A stretch of DNA of 64,000 bases from Acidicapsa acidisoli (lineage in GTDB: Bacteria; Acidobacteriota; Terriglobia; Terriglobales; Acidobacteriaceae): assembly GCF_025685625.1 (NCBI RefSeq), contig NZ_JAGSYI010000002.1, positions 1,550,001 to 1,614,000 on the forward strand, written 5' to 3'. The position numbers were made by a program, and so were the translations under genes. The number at the start of each line of letters is the position of its first letter. Positions within the stretch are counted from its first letter, which is position 1. The notes under the pieces are model-generated. The model was not told where the DNA came from. It ran no database searches and saw nothing but the letters and a program-made list of their open reading frames with translations. Shown here piece by piece: positions 7,836 through 17,362 of the stretch.

Positions 7836-8851
7836 TAACGCCCCTCTCGTACCAGGGTCCGAAGCCGGTCGATGGCCCAGTCCAGATCGGTATAGAGAAG
7901 CTCCAGCACGTCGATCGTCAACAGCCGCTCGATTGTCGAATACGAAACGGCGAGTGAATGCGGCGTCCCATACAGTGTTTGTCTCAAGGCGTGGCGGGCC
8001 ACATCCTTGCGGTAAGGTCGAAGCTCAGGCGGGCCGCCTGCACGCCGATTGAGAAAGACGAGAAAATCCACCCGCGCCGACTGCGCACAAACCATCTTTG
8101 GAAAGAACGCCGTCGGCAGCTCGATCGACGGCTTGCCGACTAGTCGCGGCGTAATATCCTGTCCCTGCAACTCAGGAAACAATTCAGCCGCCGTGGGCCT
8201 GAAGCGCACCTGATGACAGGCGCCAATCACAGTTCGGTCCGTTCCGGAGTTCAACAGAAAGCTTGCATCGTCGCATACGTATGTCCAACCTGCCCGGGCG
8301 CAGGCATACGACAACGTTGATTTACCCGCACCCGAGTCGCCGCATAACATCACCCCGCGCCCGTCCAGTGCCACGCACGCCCCATGCACGGGAGTTATGT
8401 GGCGTACTGAGAGATGGGGCCCTGGCGCCGCCGCCAGAAACAAAGACCCCACGAAAAGCTTGTGCCGCATAGCCCCGCTTGTGACCGCTATATGGGTACA
8501 GTTATGCTCCAAGTCGGCGATCATGAAGTTGTCCTCATTCGCGAACGTCAGGATCAGCGGCCAGTTGAAACGGTACTTCGGGGGCGGCGGGCACTCAGTT
8601 GTCCCGCCTTCTGTCACGTGCACGTAAATGCGCACGGGCTCCGTGGAATGCTCCTTCTCGAACATTCCCCATTGTTCGGAGGCAATCTCAAACACCTCGG
8701 GTGAATTCGTGATCACTTCCACGGGGAAACCATGGAGATAGAAGACTTCCTTCAGTTGAAGCTTGGGCTCTTCTCCTGGATGCTCGATAGAATCCAACTG
8801 CTGCGAAGACAAGGCGTTACACGCGGACTCGATTTCTTCAATGGTCATCAT
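7835..8851 (-). CDS. HPr kinase/phosphorylase-like P-loop protein
   Basis: 338-aa soluble protein. The Walker A loop GDSGAGKST at residues 171-179, followed by CDDASFL around 193-199, is the signature of the HPr kinase C-terminal domain and its relatives (HprK-like serine kinases). The N-terminal 150 residues do not match the classical HprK N-domain to my eye, and no HPr gene is nearby, so the true substrate is unknown. The frame is open to 8911, but the start is placed at 8851 (MMTIEE) because GGAGAAGG precedes it. It lies between the TonB receptor and the MFS transporter and overlaps the latter by one base. A regulatory or substrate-kinase role in the uptake operon is inference. Confidence 0.78.
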   Translation of the reverse strand: MMTIEEIESACNALSSQQLDSIEHPGEEPKLQLKEVFYLHGFPVEVITNSPEVFEIASEQWGMFEKEHSTEPVRIYVHVTEGGTTECPPPPKYRFNWPLILTFANEDNFMIADLEHNCTHIAVTSGAMRHKLFVGSLFLAAAPGPHLSVRHITPVHGACVALDGRGVMLCGDSGAGKSTLSYACARAGWTYVCDDASFLLNSGTDRTVIGACHQVRFRPTAAELFPELQGQDITPRLVGKPSIELPTAFFPKMVCAQSARVDFLVFLNRRAGGPPELRPYRKDVARHALRQTLYGTPHSLAVSYSTIERLLTIDVLELLYTDLDWAIDRLRTLVREGR

Positions 8852-8915
8852 CGGTTGCCTTCTCCGGAAATTGAAATGTGCTGCGCGGTGCGGGGCTGAA
8901 CCCGAACACACCGGA

Positions 8916-11900
8916 TCAGTAAATGTATTTCAGTGCGAACTGAATAATGCGCGGGTGTGGCCCGCCTTGTTCACCCGTGATCTCGCCGAAGGAAGAACTC
9001 GCGGTTGGATTCAGCAGTGTGGGATCGCTGTAGCCCAGACTGGTGTTCGGATTGCCGAACTGCGGCGTATTCGTGAGGTTGAAGAACTCCGCCCTGAACC
9101 GGAAGCTCTTGTTCTCCGTCACTGGAATGATTCGTTCGACCGCCATGTCAAGGTTGTGTTGCCCAGGACCTCTCACAAGTCCAACACTGCTGTTGCCGAA
9201 GTTTTGATCTGCCAGGCTTGTCCCGTCTGGAGCTTCAGGTGCACGTGTGAAGGCGTTCGAGTCCAGGTAACGTCCACTTCCAACCACACGCGAGAACAGC
9301 GACCCATGCGTCGAAGGATTGCTCCCTGTGGCCTGAGCCCGGTTGTTAAAGTTTCCATAAACCGAGCCGGCGTTTCCGTCAAAGATACTGAGTGCAGCGC
9401 CCGATTGAATCAGACCGATGCCAGAGAATTCCCAATGCGAAAGGAGATAGCGCGGCAGCGACGGGGTCGATGCGAACCTCGGCACGACCCAGGTGAAGTT
9501 GACCACTGCTCGCTGGTCGCGATCGTCGCCTGCCAAACCATACGACGATTGCCGCAGATGGTGCTGATCGTTGGTCGGAAGCTGGGTCTCGAAGGTATCG
9601 TTCCCTCCTTCACCATTTAGCTCGTCCAGGTTCTTCGACCACACATAGGTTCCTTGGAGTTGGAATCCATGCGCCATCCGTTTCGTGATGCTGGTTTGCA
9701 GTGAATTGTAGTTGCCGATGAAGACCGATTCTGCGAAGAGCGATCCCTGAGGCACACCCTGGAAGGGCTGTCGCGCAGCGACATTGTTCACCGAGTTCGT
9801 CGTCTCCCCATTGATTGGATTTTGCGGACTCGCAAGCAGCGACTGGTTGAACTCGATCTGTCCCGGCCGATGCACCGACCACGTCCCCACATATCCCACC
9901 TCCAACAGGTAGTCGTGTCCAGGCGCATACTGCACGTTCAGGTTGTACTCTTCGGTTTTCCCATCCTTGATGTTCGGATCGGCTCCCTGTGTGAACGGAA
10001 GAGGTGAGGCGGAGCTTCGCGCCACGAAGATCGGATAACTGGAAGTAGGCAGCACAAGAGGATCGTAAGGACTCTGCAAGGTAGCGGCACCATTGGCAGC
10101 TCCCTGTACGATATTTCCTGTCGAATACGGCGGCTGAGATAATCCGGACTCCACAATGCCGGTCGAGTGCTGATCGAAGTAAATTCCATAACCTCCTCTC
10201 AATACCAGAACCGGCTTTTCCGTCATCTGCCACACAAATCCCAGTCGCGGCGAAACATCTCCATGCGGGGTCTTCCACAGTCCCGCAAAAGAATTCTGCA
10301 CTACGCCAGTCGGTATCTTGCTCTGAAAATTCGAGGGCACGGTAAACCCGCTGAATGTTCCCGTGGCAGGAACCGGTCCCTGCACAGCGATGTTCGCGTC
10401 GAAGTTCGCCAACCGGCCACCGGTTTCCGTCGGTGCTCCAAAAACCTCATATCGAAGACCGGCATTTATAGTAAGCCGCCGCGTCAGCTTGATATCGTCC
10501 TGTGCAAAGCCCGCGAAGTCCGTGAATCGGACGTTCCGACGGAAAATACCCCCTCCCGACTGTGTTGTCCCAACATTGCTGAATCCAAATGGGCTGCCGT
10601 TCTGCGCCGCGCTCTGTCCCAGGAGAAAATCATCGAAACTCGGGATTTGCAGCAATCCGTCCGTCTCGTTGGGTGAATTTACGTCTACTTCGTGACGCCT
10701 GAACTCCGCTCCGAATCGCATGTTGTGACGACCCGTGGTGCGAGCGATCGTATCCTGATAGATGAACGAGTTTGTCACCTGCCACTCCGACGGGGTGCCC
10801 GCGTCGCCGATCGTAAGACCTGCGACCATCAGTCCGGGACCGTTCAACGCAGGCCCCATCGCGCCCGTCGGAGTGCCTATTCCGATCGACTGGGCGGTGA
10901 GAGGACTCTGTACCCTCGACAGTCCATCAAACCTGGTGTAGCCAAACCGCGCGATGTTCAGCAGATTCGAGTTGAAGACGTGGGTATCCGCCAGCACGAA
11001 CATGGTGTTACGGCTCAGATCATTTGTGGGCCAGCCTGGAACATTCGCTGCTCCGTTGGGCGAGAACGCCAGAGTCTCTGGAGCACGCGCATAAAAGAAC
11101 CGTCCCGCCAGAGTGTTCTTATCGGTAAGTATTTGGTCGATGTCGACCGTGAATTGATCCTCCCGGTAATGTGCCGGAATCGCATATGTCGAGGCCCCTA
11201 AAGGCAATTGATCCGAAGCGTCCGAGCCGCTGTTCGGCACTGCAACCTGCGGACTTGGCACTGCAAGATTTCCGTTTGGGAGCTTCGCATTCAGAATTGC
11301 CAAAGCTACGGGGTTGATGTTCGACCCGTCGCAGGCAACCTGCGTCCCGCCGGCCACCGTCAGGTAGCCCGATGCCGGCTGCCCCTTACTGTCCAGATGT
11401 CCCGCGGGGCAGAACTGCGCTCCAAGTCCCGCTGCGGACCGGTCAGAGGTGAGCAATGGATAAACATCGTTCTGTTCATCGCCCAACCCATTCACTTCGG
11501 TCGATCCCTGGTATGCCCCAAAAAAGAACGTCCGATCCCGAATGATCGGGCCGCCAGTCGATGCGCCAAACTGGTTCTGCTTCAGATCTGCCCGCGGCTG
11601 GCCATCCAGCTTCGAGAAAAAGTCATTAGCGTTGAAGATATTGTTACGCACAAACTCCCATGCGCTGCCGTGAAACTCGTTCGTTCCGCTCTTGCTGACG
11701 AGATCAACGTTCGCTCCCGACCCACGTCCATATGCCGCGTCGAAATTGGCCGTTTGCACACGGAATTCCTGGATCGTATCGGGAGCCGGAATGGCAGTGC
11801 CAACGATCGAGCTTTCTGCGTTCGAAGCCGAGTTTTCGTATAGGTTATTGGCGTCGATGCCGTTGAACTGAAGATTGTTGTTGGTCGCTGTCGCTCCGTT

Positions 11901-12506
11901 GGAAGCAACATTCAGCGTCCCGTTTCCCAGTGCGGTCGCGACCGGGAGATCGACCACGACACCCGGCGCAAGTCCGAGGATTTGCGTGTAGTTGCGACTT
12001 GATAGCGGCAACGCCTCGATCGCAACTCTGTCTACCAGACCTCCAATCGTAGAGCTTTCCAGGTCGGCCACCTCGGCGTCTCCGCTTGCCACTTGCACAC
12101 TCGCGCTGGCCGTTGGAAGAGCCAGAGTCAAATTCAATGAGGCAGTCTCGCTCACGGTCACTTCGATCAACCGCGATGTCTTTTCGGCGAACCCAGGCGC
12201 CTTGACCGTGGCCGTATACGTTCCCGGCGGCAGAAGGGGCAGACGAAACAGACCCTCCGACGTCGTCCTTACGGTTCGGGAAAGATGGGTCGCATCATTC
12301 ACCGCAAGCACCTCCGCATCGGCAATCACTCGACCAGAAGGGTCATACACCACACCGGAGATGGCGCCAGTCCCTGGAGTTTGTCCAAAGGACGTGCCCG
12401 TCAAAACGAGCAGAAGCATCATTGATCCAGCAAGTAATCTCCGCATCCAACCCGCGGTCATAGAATTGTCACTCAATTGACTCTCTTTCATGGCTTCTTG
12501 TTCCAT
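8916..12506 (-). CDS. Oar-like TonB-dependent receptor (first of three)
   Basis: 1196-aa outer-membrane protein. A short N-tail is followed by a signal peptide (MRRLLAGSMMLLLVLTG), then a carboxypeptidase-regulatory-like beta domain at about residues 45-130 (GAISGVVYDPSGRVI). A plug domain follows at about 150-270, then a large beta barrel ending in an aromatic residue (KYIY), as required for outer-membrane assembly. Size and architecture match the acidobacterial/myxobacterial Oar-type receptors, which import large or complex nutrients using TonB energy. It heads the operon with the HprK-like, MFS and GDPD genes. The start could also be the Met at 12491. A direct-repeat operator box lies 35 bases upstream. 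Confidence 0.92.
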   Translation of the reverse strand: MEQEAMKESQLSDNSMTAGWMRRLLAGSMMLLLVLTGTSFGQTPGTGAISGVVYDPSGRVIADAEVLAVNDATHLSRTVRTTSEGLFRLPLLPPGTYTATVKAPGFAEKTSRLIEVTVSETASLNLTLALPTASASVQVASGDAEVADLESSTIGGLVDRVAIEALPLSSRNYTQILGLAPGVVVDLPVATALGNGTLNVASNGATATNNNLQFNGIDANNLYENSASNAESSIVGTAIPAPDTIQEFRVQTANFDAAYGRGSGANVDLVSKSGTNEFHGSAWEFVRNNIFNANDFFSKLDGQPRADLKQNQFGASTGGPIIRDRTFFFGAYQGSTEVNGLGDEQNDVYPLLTSDRSAAGLGAQFCPAGHLDSKGQPASGYLTVAGGTQVACDGSNINPVALAILNAKLPNGNLAVPSPQVAVPNSGSDASDQLPLGASTYAIPAHYREDQFTVDIDQILTDKNTLAGRFFYARAPETLAFSPNGAANVPGWPTNDLSRNTMFVLADTHVFNSNLLNIARFGYTRFDGLSRVQSPLTAQSIGIGTPTGAMGPALNGPGLMVAGLTIGDAGTPSEWQVTNSFIYQDTIARTTGRHNMRFGAEFRRHEVDVNSPNETDGLLQIPSFDDFLLGQSAAQNGSPFGFSNVGTTQSGGGIFRRNVRFTDFAGFAQDDIKLTRRLTINAGLRYEVFGAPTETGGRLANFDANIAVQGPVPATGTFSGFTVPSNFQSKIPTGVVQNSFAGLWKTPHGDVSPRLGFVWQMTEKPVLVLRGGYGIYFDQHSTGIVESGLSQPPYSTGNIVQGAANGAATLQSPYDPLVLPTSSYPIFVARSSASPLPFTQGADPNIKDGKTEEYNLNVQYAPGHDYLLEVGYVGTWSVHRPGQIEFNQSLLASPQNPINGETTNSVNNVAARQPFQGVPQGSLFAESVFIGNYNSLQTSITKRMAHGFQLQGTYVWSKNLDELNGEGGNDTFETQLPTNDQHHLRQSSYGLAGDDRDQRAVVNFTWVVPRFASTPSLPRYLLSHWEFSGIGLIQSGAALSIFDGNAGSVYGNFNNRAQATGSNPSTHGSLFSRVVGSGRYLDSNAFTRAPEAPDGTSLADQNFGNSSVGLVRGPGQHNLDMAVERIIPVTENKSFRFRAEFFNLTNTPQFGNPNTSLGYSDPTLLNPTASSSFGEITGEQGGPHPRIIQFALKYIY

Positions 12507-13094
12507 TGAGGCTGAGTATGAGGAGTTCGTCGCCGCGACTTGTTATCGAATTGTCACTTTTTTGCATCAATCTTTGCTGACGGCCAGAACGTGACGACAC
12601 GAATCGCAATTCGTCAGGTTCCTCTCAAGGGCGGTTCCGTGACAGAATGACGATCTCTACGGAAGTTGTTGATACCTGAGATTCCCCTCGGAACGTTGAA
12701 GTCGGAGGCGCCTCTAAGGAGAAGATCCGTTCTGCGGATCGGCAAACAATCTGGGCGCGGCAAACACTCCTGCACCGAGACCGAATGCCCTCTGAATGAA
12801 GATGCGACGATCGCTGATGACATTCCTTGTTTTGAAAATGGATCAGCGGACAGCGGAGCAACGCCTGAAAACACGCACCAAGCCATGCACTGATTCGAGG
12901 AGGGATGGACGGAACCGGATACTGAGGGAGGAGCTTGGACGCTGAAAGAGCAGTCTATTGTCGCTAGTTCGACCGAGCGGCATCCGCATCCGCTTGTTCG
13001 AGGGCTTAGGCGACCCACGGGACTTCACTGAGATTTTTGTCCTGGACGCCGCTGACTTCCTACACTCCGGCCGGGTGTTCCTGTATCTCCTGCT
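12507..13094. other. 588-base intergenic region upstream of TonB receptor operon
   Basis: Separates the end of the metal-pump operon (13095) from the start of the TonB receptor (12506). It contains the direct-repeat box at 12541-12567 and a short perfect palindrome, ACGAAT at 12599-12604 and ATTCGT at 12609-12614. The minus-strand frame 12614-13018 has Ser/Cys/Arg-rich composition and no recognisable domain, and I do not consider it a gene. Nothing else could be recognised. Confidence 0.55.
12541..12567 (-). promoter_or_regulatory. OmpR/PhoB-type direct-repeat box upstream of TonB/HprK/MFS/GDPD operon
   Basis: On the minus strand TGACA (12556-12552) and TAACA (12545-12541) are 11 bp apart, with a weaker ATGCA one further step upstream (12567-12563). 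The first ten bases from TGACA, TGACAATTCG, resemble the cupredoxin box, TGACAATTGG. The box lies 35-61 bases from the receptor start, about where a promoter activator would bind. Confidence 0.5.
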
Positions 13095-16000
13095 TTACTC
13101 CGATAGGATGCTCTTTCTCAAAGACCACTCATACAGGACAGGCAGAAGCAGCAGCGTCAACAAGGTTGATGTGAAGATACCGCCGATCACCACGGTAGCA
13201 AGTGGTCGCTGAACCTCAGCGCCGGTGGATGTCGAGAGCGCCATCGGGATGAAACCGAAGCTCGCAACGCAGGCTGTCATTAGCACTGGGCGAAGCCTGC
13301 GTCGTGCCCCAGCTAACACAGCATCGTAAGTTGTCCGGCCAGCTTCACGCGCCTGATTGATCGAGCTGACCAGCACAACTCCATTCAACATGGCTACTCC
13401 GAACAAAGCGATGAAGCCGACGGATGCTGAGAGGTTCAGGTTCATGCCGCGCAGCCAGAGCGCCGTAATACCGCCAACCAGAGCGAATGGGATATTGCCG
13501 ACTACCAGCAACGCCTGCGCGAAGGATTTGAATGTGCAGTAGAGCAAAATATAGATAAGAAGAATAACAATCGGAATGATGATCATCAATCGCCGGGTTG
13601 CGCGTTGCTGATTCTCGAACTGTCCACCATATTCGATGGAGTAACCCGCGGGCAGCTTCACCTGACGTGAAACGTTCGCCTGCACCTCTTTAACGAAGCT
13701 GCCAAGATCGCGCCCGCGCACGTTAGACATGACGACCATCCGGCGTTGCCCTTCTTCACGATCGATCTCGATGGCTGCGCGTACCACTCGCACCTGTGCC
13801 ACTTGATCAAGTTTGACCTGCGCGCCTCCAGGTGCTAGCAAGGTGATCTCCTGCATAGACTGGGGATTGACCCGGTACGACTCCGGCAGACGCATAGCAA
13901 TGTCGTATCGCTTCTGCCCTTCGATGAGCTGCGAAATGACGGCCCCGGAAGCGCCGGCTTCGACCGCCTGCTCTACGTCGGTAACATCCAGGCCATAGCG
14001 AGCGAGGGCACCACGGTCTACGCGGATGGTGAGTTCGGGGACGCCTGACGTAAGTTGAATTTGCGCATCGGCAGCCCCGCGCACGCTGGACACGGCGCGG
14101 AGAATTTGCACTGAAAGCGAATCGAGTGTATCCAAATCATCTCCGAAGACTTTAATGGCAAGGTCCGCCTTGACTCCCGAGACTGTCTCATCGACGCGCA
14201 TCGCCATCGGTTGGGTGAAGTCGTAGGCAAGGCCCGAAACCTTTGCAAGTTCCTTGTCGATTGCGTCGATTAGCTCTTCTTTGCTGTGGAAGCGATGCCA
14301 TTCACTCATCGGGCGCAACAGAAGGTAAGTATCGCCTTCGTTGATGCCCATTGCTTCAGTTGCAAAATCCGGGCGACCGATCTTGATGACCACATCGGCG
14401 ATCTCAGGAAATGCACGCAGCTTCTGTTCGATATGCTTGCTGATTTCTACTGAATCCGTCAGAGAGATGCCAGGCAACTTGCGCGTTTCAATCAGGATCG
14501 AGCCTTCATCAAGTCGCGGCATGAACTCCGTCCCGATGACGGTGAGCGACCACAGAGCCGCAACGAGAATCAGGACTGCAACGGCCACGGTGGCCTTGCG
14601 GTGTCGGATGACAGTAGCGAGCAGACACTGGTACCGGTCAGCAAGCCGCTCCAGCCACCCGGTGGAAATTCGTGTGCTCCTGGCAGGCAGACCTTTGCCG
14701 AAGGCAAACGTGGTAAATACCGGGATAGCTATGAGCGCCAAAAGCAGCGCTCCGAAGAGCGCAGAGCAGACCGTAAAGGCCATTGGCCGGAACATGCGGC
14801 CTTCGAGGCCTTCAAGGAAGAAAATGGGGACATAGACTGCAATGATGATGATGACGCCGAAGGCCATTGGCCGGGCTACATCATGGGCAGCCTCACGAAC
14901 AGCCGCAAGTCCGGATTCACCCTTCCGGCGCTCTTCCAAACGACGGATGGAGTTTTCCATCATGACCACAGCACCATCCACGATCATTCCGAAGTCAATT
15001 GCTCCGAGGCTCATGAGATTGGCGCTGAAACCGAAGAGGCGCATGTTGATGAAACTGACCAACATTGCCAAAGGGATGATGGATGCCGTAATCAATGCTG
15101 CGCGCACATTGCCGAGGAAGAGGAAAAGTACGACCGTAACAAGAATGAAGCCCTCGAAAAGGTTTTTCTTGACGGTCTGAATGGTGCCGTCGATTACGCT
15201 TGACTGGTCATAGAAAGGAACGATCTTGACTCCTGCTGGAAGGTGTATGTTTTTGATCTTTTCCTTGACAGCGGCGATGACTCGCTTGCCATTCTCACCC
15301 TTGAGCATGATGACCATGCCGGAGATTGTTTCTCCGTTGCGCAGCACCGCTCCAAGACGCGGCGCCGGACCGATACCCACCTTTGCGACATCGCTCAGCA
15401 GGACCGGAACGCCACGACTCGATAGCAGGACGATGTTGCCGATGTCCTCGACGTTCTGTGCACGACCTTCACCGCGCAGAGTATATTGCTCATCGTTGTG
15501 CTCGATATAGCCGCCGCCAAAGTTTGTGTTGTTCTCGTTAACCCGCTGCGCGACATCGTGGAGCGTCAAACCATACTGCGTCAGTAAAGCTGGATCGACA
15601 GTGATCTGGTACTGCTTGACTTCGCCACCCCAGTTGTTGATCTCGCTCACACCCGGCACAGTGCGAAGCTGACGCTTGATCTGCCATTCCTGCAGGTCCT
15701 TGAGTTCCATCGGAGTCAGGGGACCGCTGAGGGTATATTGGTAAAGTTCCCCAAATGCGGTTGCTGGCAAACCCAACTGCGGCTGAATCCCTTTCGGCAA
15801 CTGATCTGTCACCTGCTGCAGCCGCTCGTTCACCATCTGCCGCGCGAAGTACATCGATACGGAATCATCGAAGACTACGGTAATGATGGAGAGACCGAGT
15901 TTCGACAGAGAGTGGACCTCCTGCTGTTTCGGCATCCCCATCATGGCCTGTTCGATGGGATAGGTAACGAGTTGCTCAACCTCGGTTGGCGGCATGGACG

Positions 16001-16160
16001 GAGCGTCAGTCACAACTGTCACCTGATTGTTCGTGAGGTCGGGGAACGCCTCGACAGGCATGGTATAGAGCGCGTATCCGCCCGCCGCAACCAGAGCGAC
16101 AATCAGCATCAGCACGATCCAGCGAGCGGAGAGTGCAGCATCAATGATGCGATTTAACAT
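13095..16160 (-). CDS. czcA: CzcA-type heavy-metal RND efflux pump
   Basis: 1021-aa inner-membrane proton antiporter of the heavy-metal RND family, the central part of a CzcCBA tripartite exporter. Seen: N-terminal helix, large periplasmic loops with the conserved GVSEINNWGG segment, and the transmembrane helix 4 signature IDFGMIVDGAVVMMEN near residues 388-403. In the known subgroup patterns DFGx3DGA marks CzcA-like pumps for divalent cations (Zn, Co, Cd), whereas CusA/SilA copper-silver pumps have AIGx3DAA. This agrees with the RcnR-like sensor at 18665-18943. It lies two bases after the adaptor pseudogene and is the last gene of the operon. The gene itself is full length and intact. Confidence 0.93.
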   Translation of the reverse strand: MLNRIIDAALSARWIVLMLIVALVAAGGYALYTMPVEAFPDLTNNQVTVVTDAPSMPPTEVEQLVTYPIEQAMMGMPKQQEVHSLSKLGLSIITVVFDDSVSMYFARQMVNERLQQVTDQLPKGIQPQLGLPATAFGELYQYTLSGPLTPMELKDLQEWQIKRQLRTVPGVSEINNWGGEVKQYQITVDPALLTQYGLTLHDVAQRVNENNTNFGGGYIEHNDEQYTLRGEGRAQNVEDIGNIVLLSSRGVPVLLSDVAKVGIGPAPRLGAVLRNGETISGMVIMLKGENGKRVIAAVKEKIKNIHLPAGVKIVPFYDQSSVIDGTIQTVKKNLFEGFILVTVVLFLFLGNVRAALITASIIPLAMLVSFINMRLFGFSANLMSLGAIDFGMIVDGAVVMMENSIRRLEERRKGESGLAAVREAAHDVARPMAFGVIIIIAVYVPIFFLEGLEGRMFRPMAFTVCSALFGALLLALIAIPVFTTFAFGKGLPARSTRISTGWLERLADRYQCLLATVIRHRKATVAVAVLILVAALWSLTVIGTEFMPRLDEGSILIETRKLPGISLTDSVEISKHIEQKLRAFPEIADVVIKIGRPDFATEAMGINEGDTYLLLRPMSEWHRFHSKEELIDAIDKELAKVSGLAYDFTQPMAMRVDETVSGVKADLAIKVFGDDLDTLDSLSVQILRAVSSVRGAADAQIQLTSGVPELTIRVDRGALARYGLDVTDVEQAVEAGASGAVISQLIEGQKRYDIAMRLPESYRVNPQSMQEITLLAPGGAQVKLDQVAQVRVVRAAIEIDREEGQRRMVVMSNVRGRDLGSFVKEVQANVSRQVKLPAGYSIEYGGQFENQQRATRRLMIIIPIVILLIYILLYCTFKSFAQALLVVGNIPFALVGGITALWLRGMNLNLSASVGFIALFGVAMLNGVVLVSSINQAREAGRTTYDAVLAGARRRLRPVLMTACVASFGFIPMALSTSTGAEVQRPLATVVIGGIFTSTLLTLLLLPVLYEWSLRKSILSE

Positions 16161-16162
16161 GC

Positions 16163-17362
16163 CTAGTCTCCAATCGAGGATTTGAGGAGCTGCGATTTGG
16201 CGATGAAGCTGCCGTGAGTGACGACCCGCTCGCCTGGCTTCAATCCCTGGAGGATGCGGACGTTGCCGCGCACGTTTTCGCCTGTCTGTACGGCCCGCAC
16301 CTGGAATCGATCCGCCGCCAGGCGAACAAAGTCGACATCCTGGCCGTTGACCTGTTGAATCGCCTCCTGCGGCACAAGGATAGTGGGGATGCCGGCCCCT
16401 GTGTCGAACTCCGCGCTTGCCAGCATCTCAGGGCGAAGGCGATTGTCGGTGTGCCCGATCTCGATGCGTACCTCGGACTGGATCGAACTCCTGACCAAGG
16501 TTTGTAATCCTCCCCGGGTAGGCCGCATCCGGCGCGTCCGGCAGTGTGATGGTGGCGGTCTGCCCGACACGCAACTTGGACAACGTCGCCGCATCGACTG
16601 AGGCCAGCATCCACAATCGACTGAGATCACCGATCACAAAGGCGTCCGTGGAAGTAGAGATGGTTGAGCCGGGTGTAACGTTCTTTGCAATATCCGTCCA
16701 CTTGCGGGGGCTTTGATGGGGATCAAATCGGCGTCGTCCGAATCGCTGGCTGTCGTATCTGCTTTGATCCCGAGAATCTCTTCGATGTGAGCCTGTTCCC
16801 GATGTACATTGTTGTCGGACTCGCGGGTCGCACTCTGGGCGTTCACCAGCTCCTGTTTCGCGATCTAGACTTGTGAGACCGATTCAGCTTTGAGAGCGTA
16901 GAGCCGTTGACTGCGTTCGTAGTTCTTCTCGGCCAGTGCTTCGGCAGACTGCAGGCGCGTGCGTTCGGCCACGGCATTGGCGTAAGCTGCGCGGGTCTCA
17001 TGCACATCGTGGCTGTGCATACGGGCGAGCACCTGGCCCTTTTCGACGAAGTCGCCAAGATTGAAGTTGACCTTCTCCACTCGGCCTTCAGCGAGGACGC
17101 CCACGCGCCAGATCGCGTTGTCCGGCAGAGCGATATGCCCTTTGGCCCGCCGGCTCACGACGGTGGTGCCCAGTTCGACTGGCGCGGCTTCAATCTTCTG
17201 TTCAGTCTGTGCTTGCGCCGATAGCGTCACCTCATCCGACGCGCCTTTGTCCTCGACTGTTGCCGTTGTTTCACTCTTTGTATCCTGTTGTGGACTATGG
17301 CATCCACAGAGCAGGCAATACGACATCGCACATATCCATGCGACTCCTCTTTTGATCTTCAC
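16163..17362 (-). pseudogene. czcB: periplasmic adaptor (CzcB/HlyD family), broken by a stop and two frameshifts
   Basis: The whole adaptor is recognisable but not in one frame. It starts at 17362 with a lipoprotein-type signal peptide (CLLCGCHS) and a barrel-sandwich lipoyl part, and runs into an in-frame TAG at 16865-16867 between SQV and IAKQELVNAQSA. The same frame continues to IKAPASGRILQ; near 16681-16688 the reading shifts by one base to VTPGSTISTSTDAFVIGDL. Near 16468-16476 it shifts back to the first frame (VRIEIGHTDNRLRPEML) and goes on to the normal C-terminus at 16163. The second shift lies in a GGTAC-like repeat, suggesting a small deletion. The start overlaps the outer-membrane gene by ATGA. 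Three lesions in one gene with intact neighbours indicate real decay rather than sequencing error. Confidence 0.9.

Noticed and set aside
12614-13018. 134-codon minus-strand open frame in the gap before the TonB receptor
   Set aside because: Ser/Cys/Arg-rich with no hydrophobic core pattern and no ribosome-binding site; treated as non-coding.
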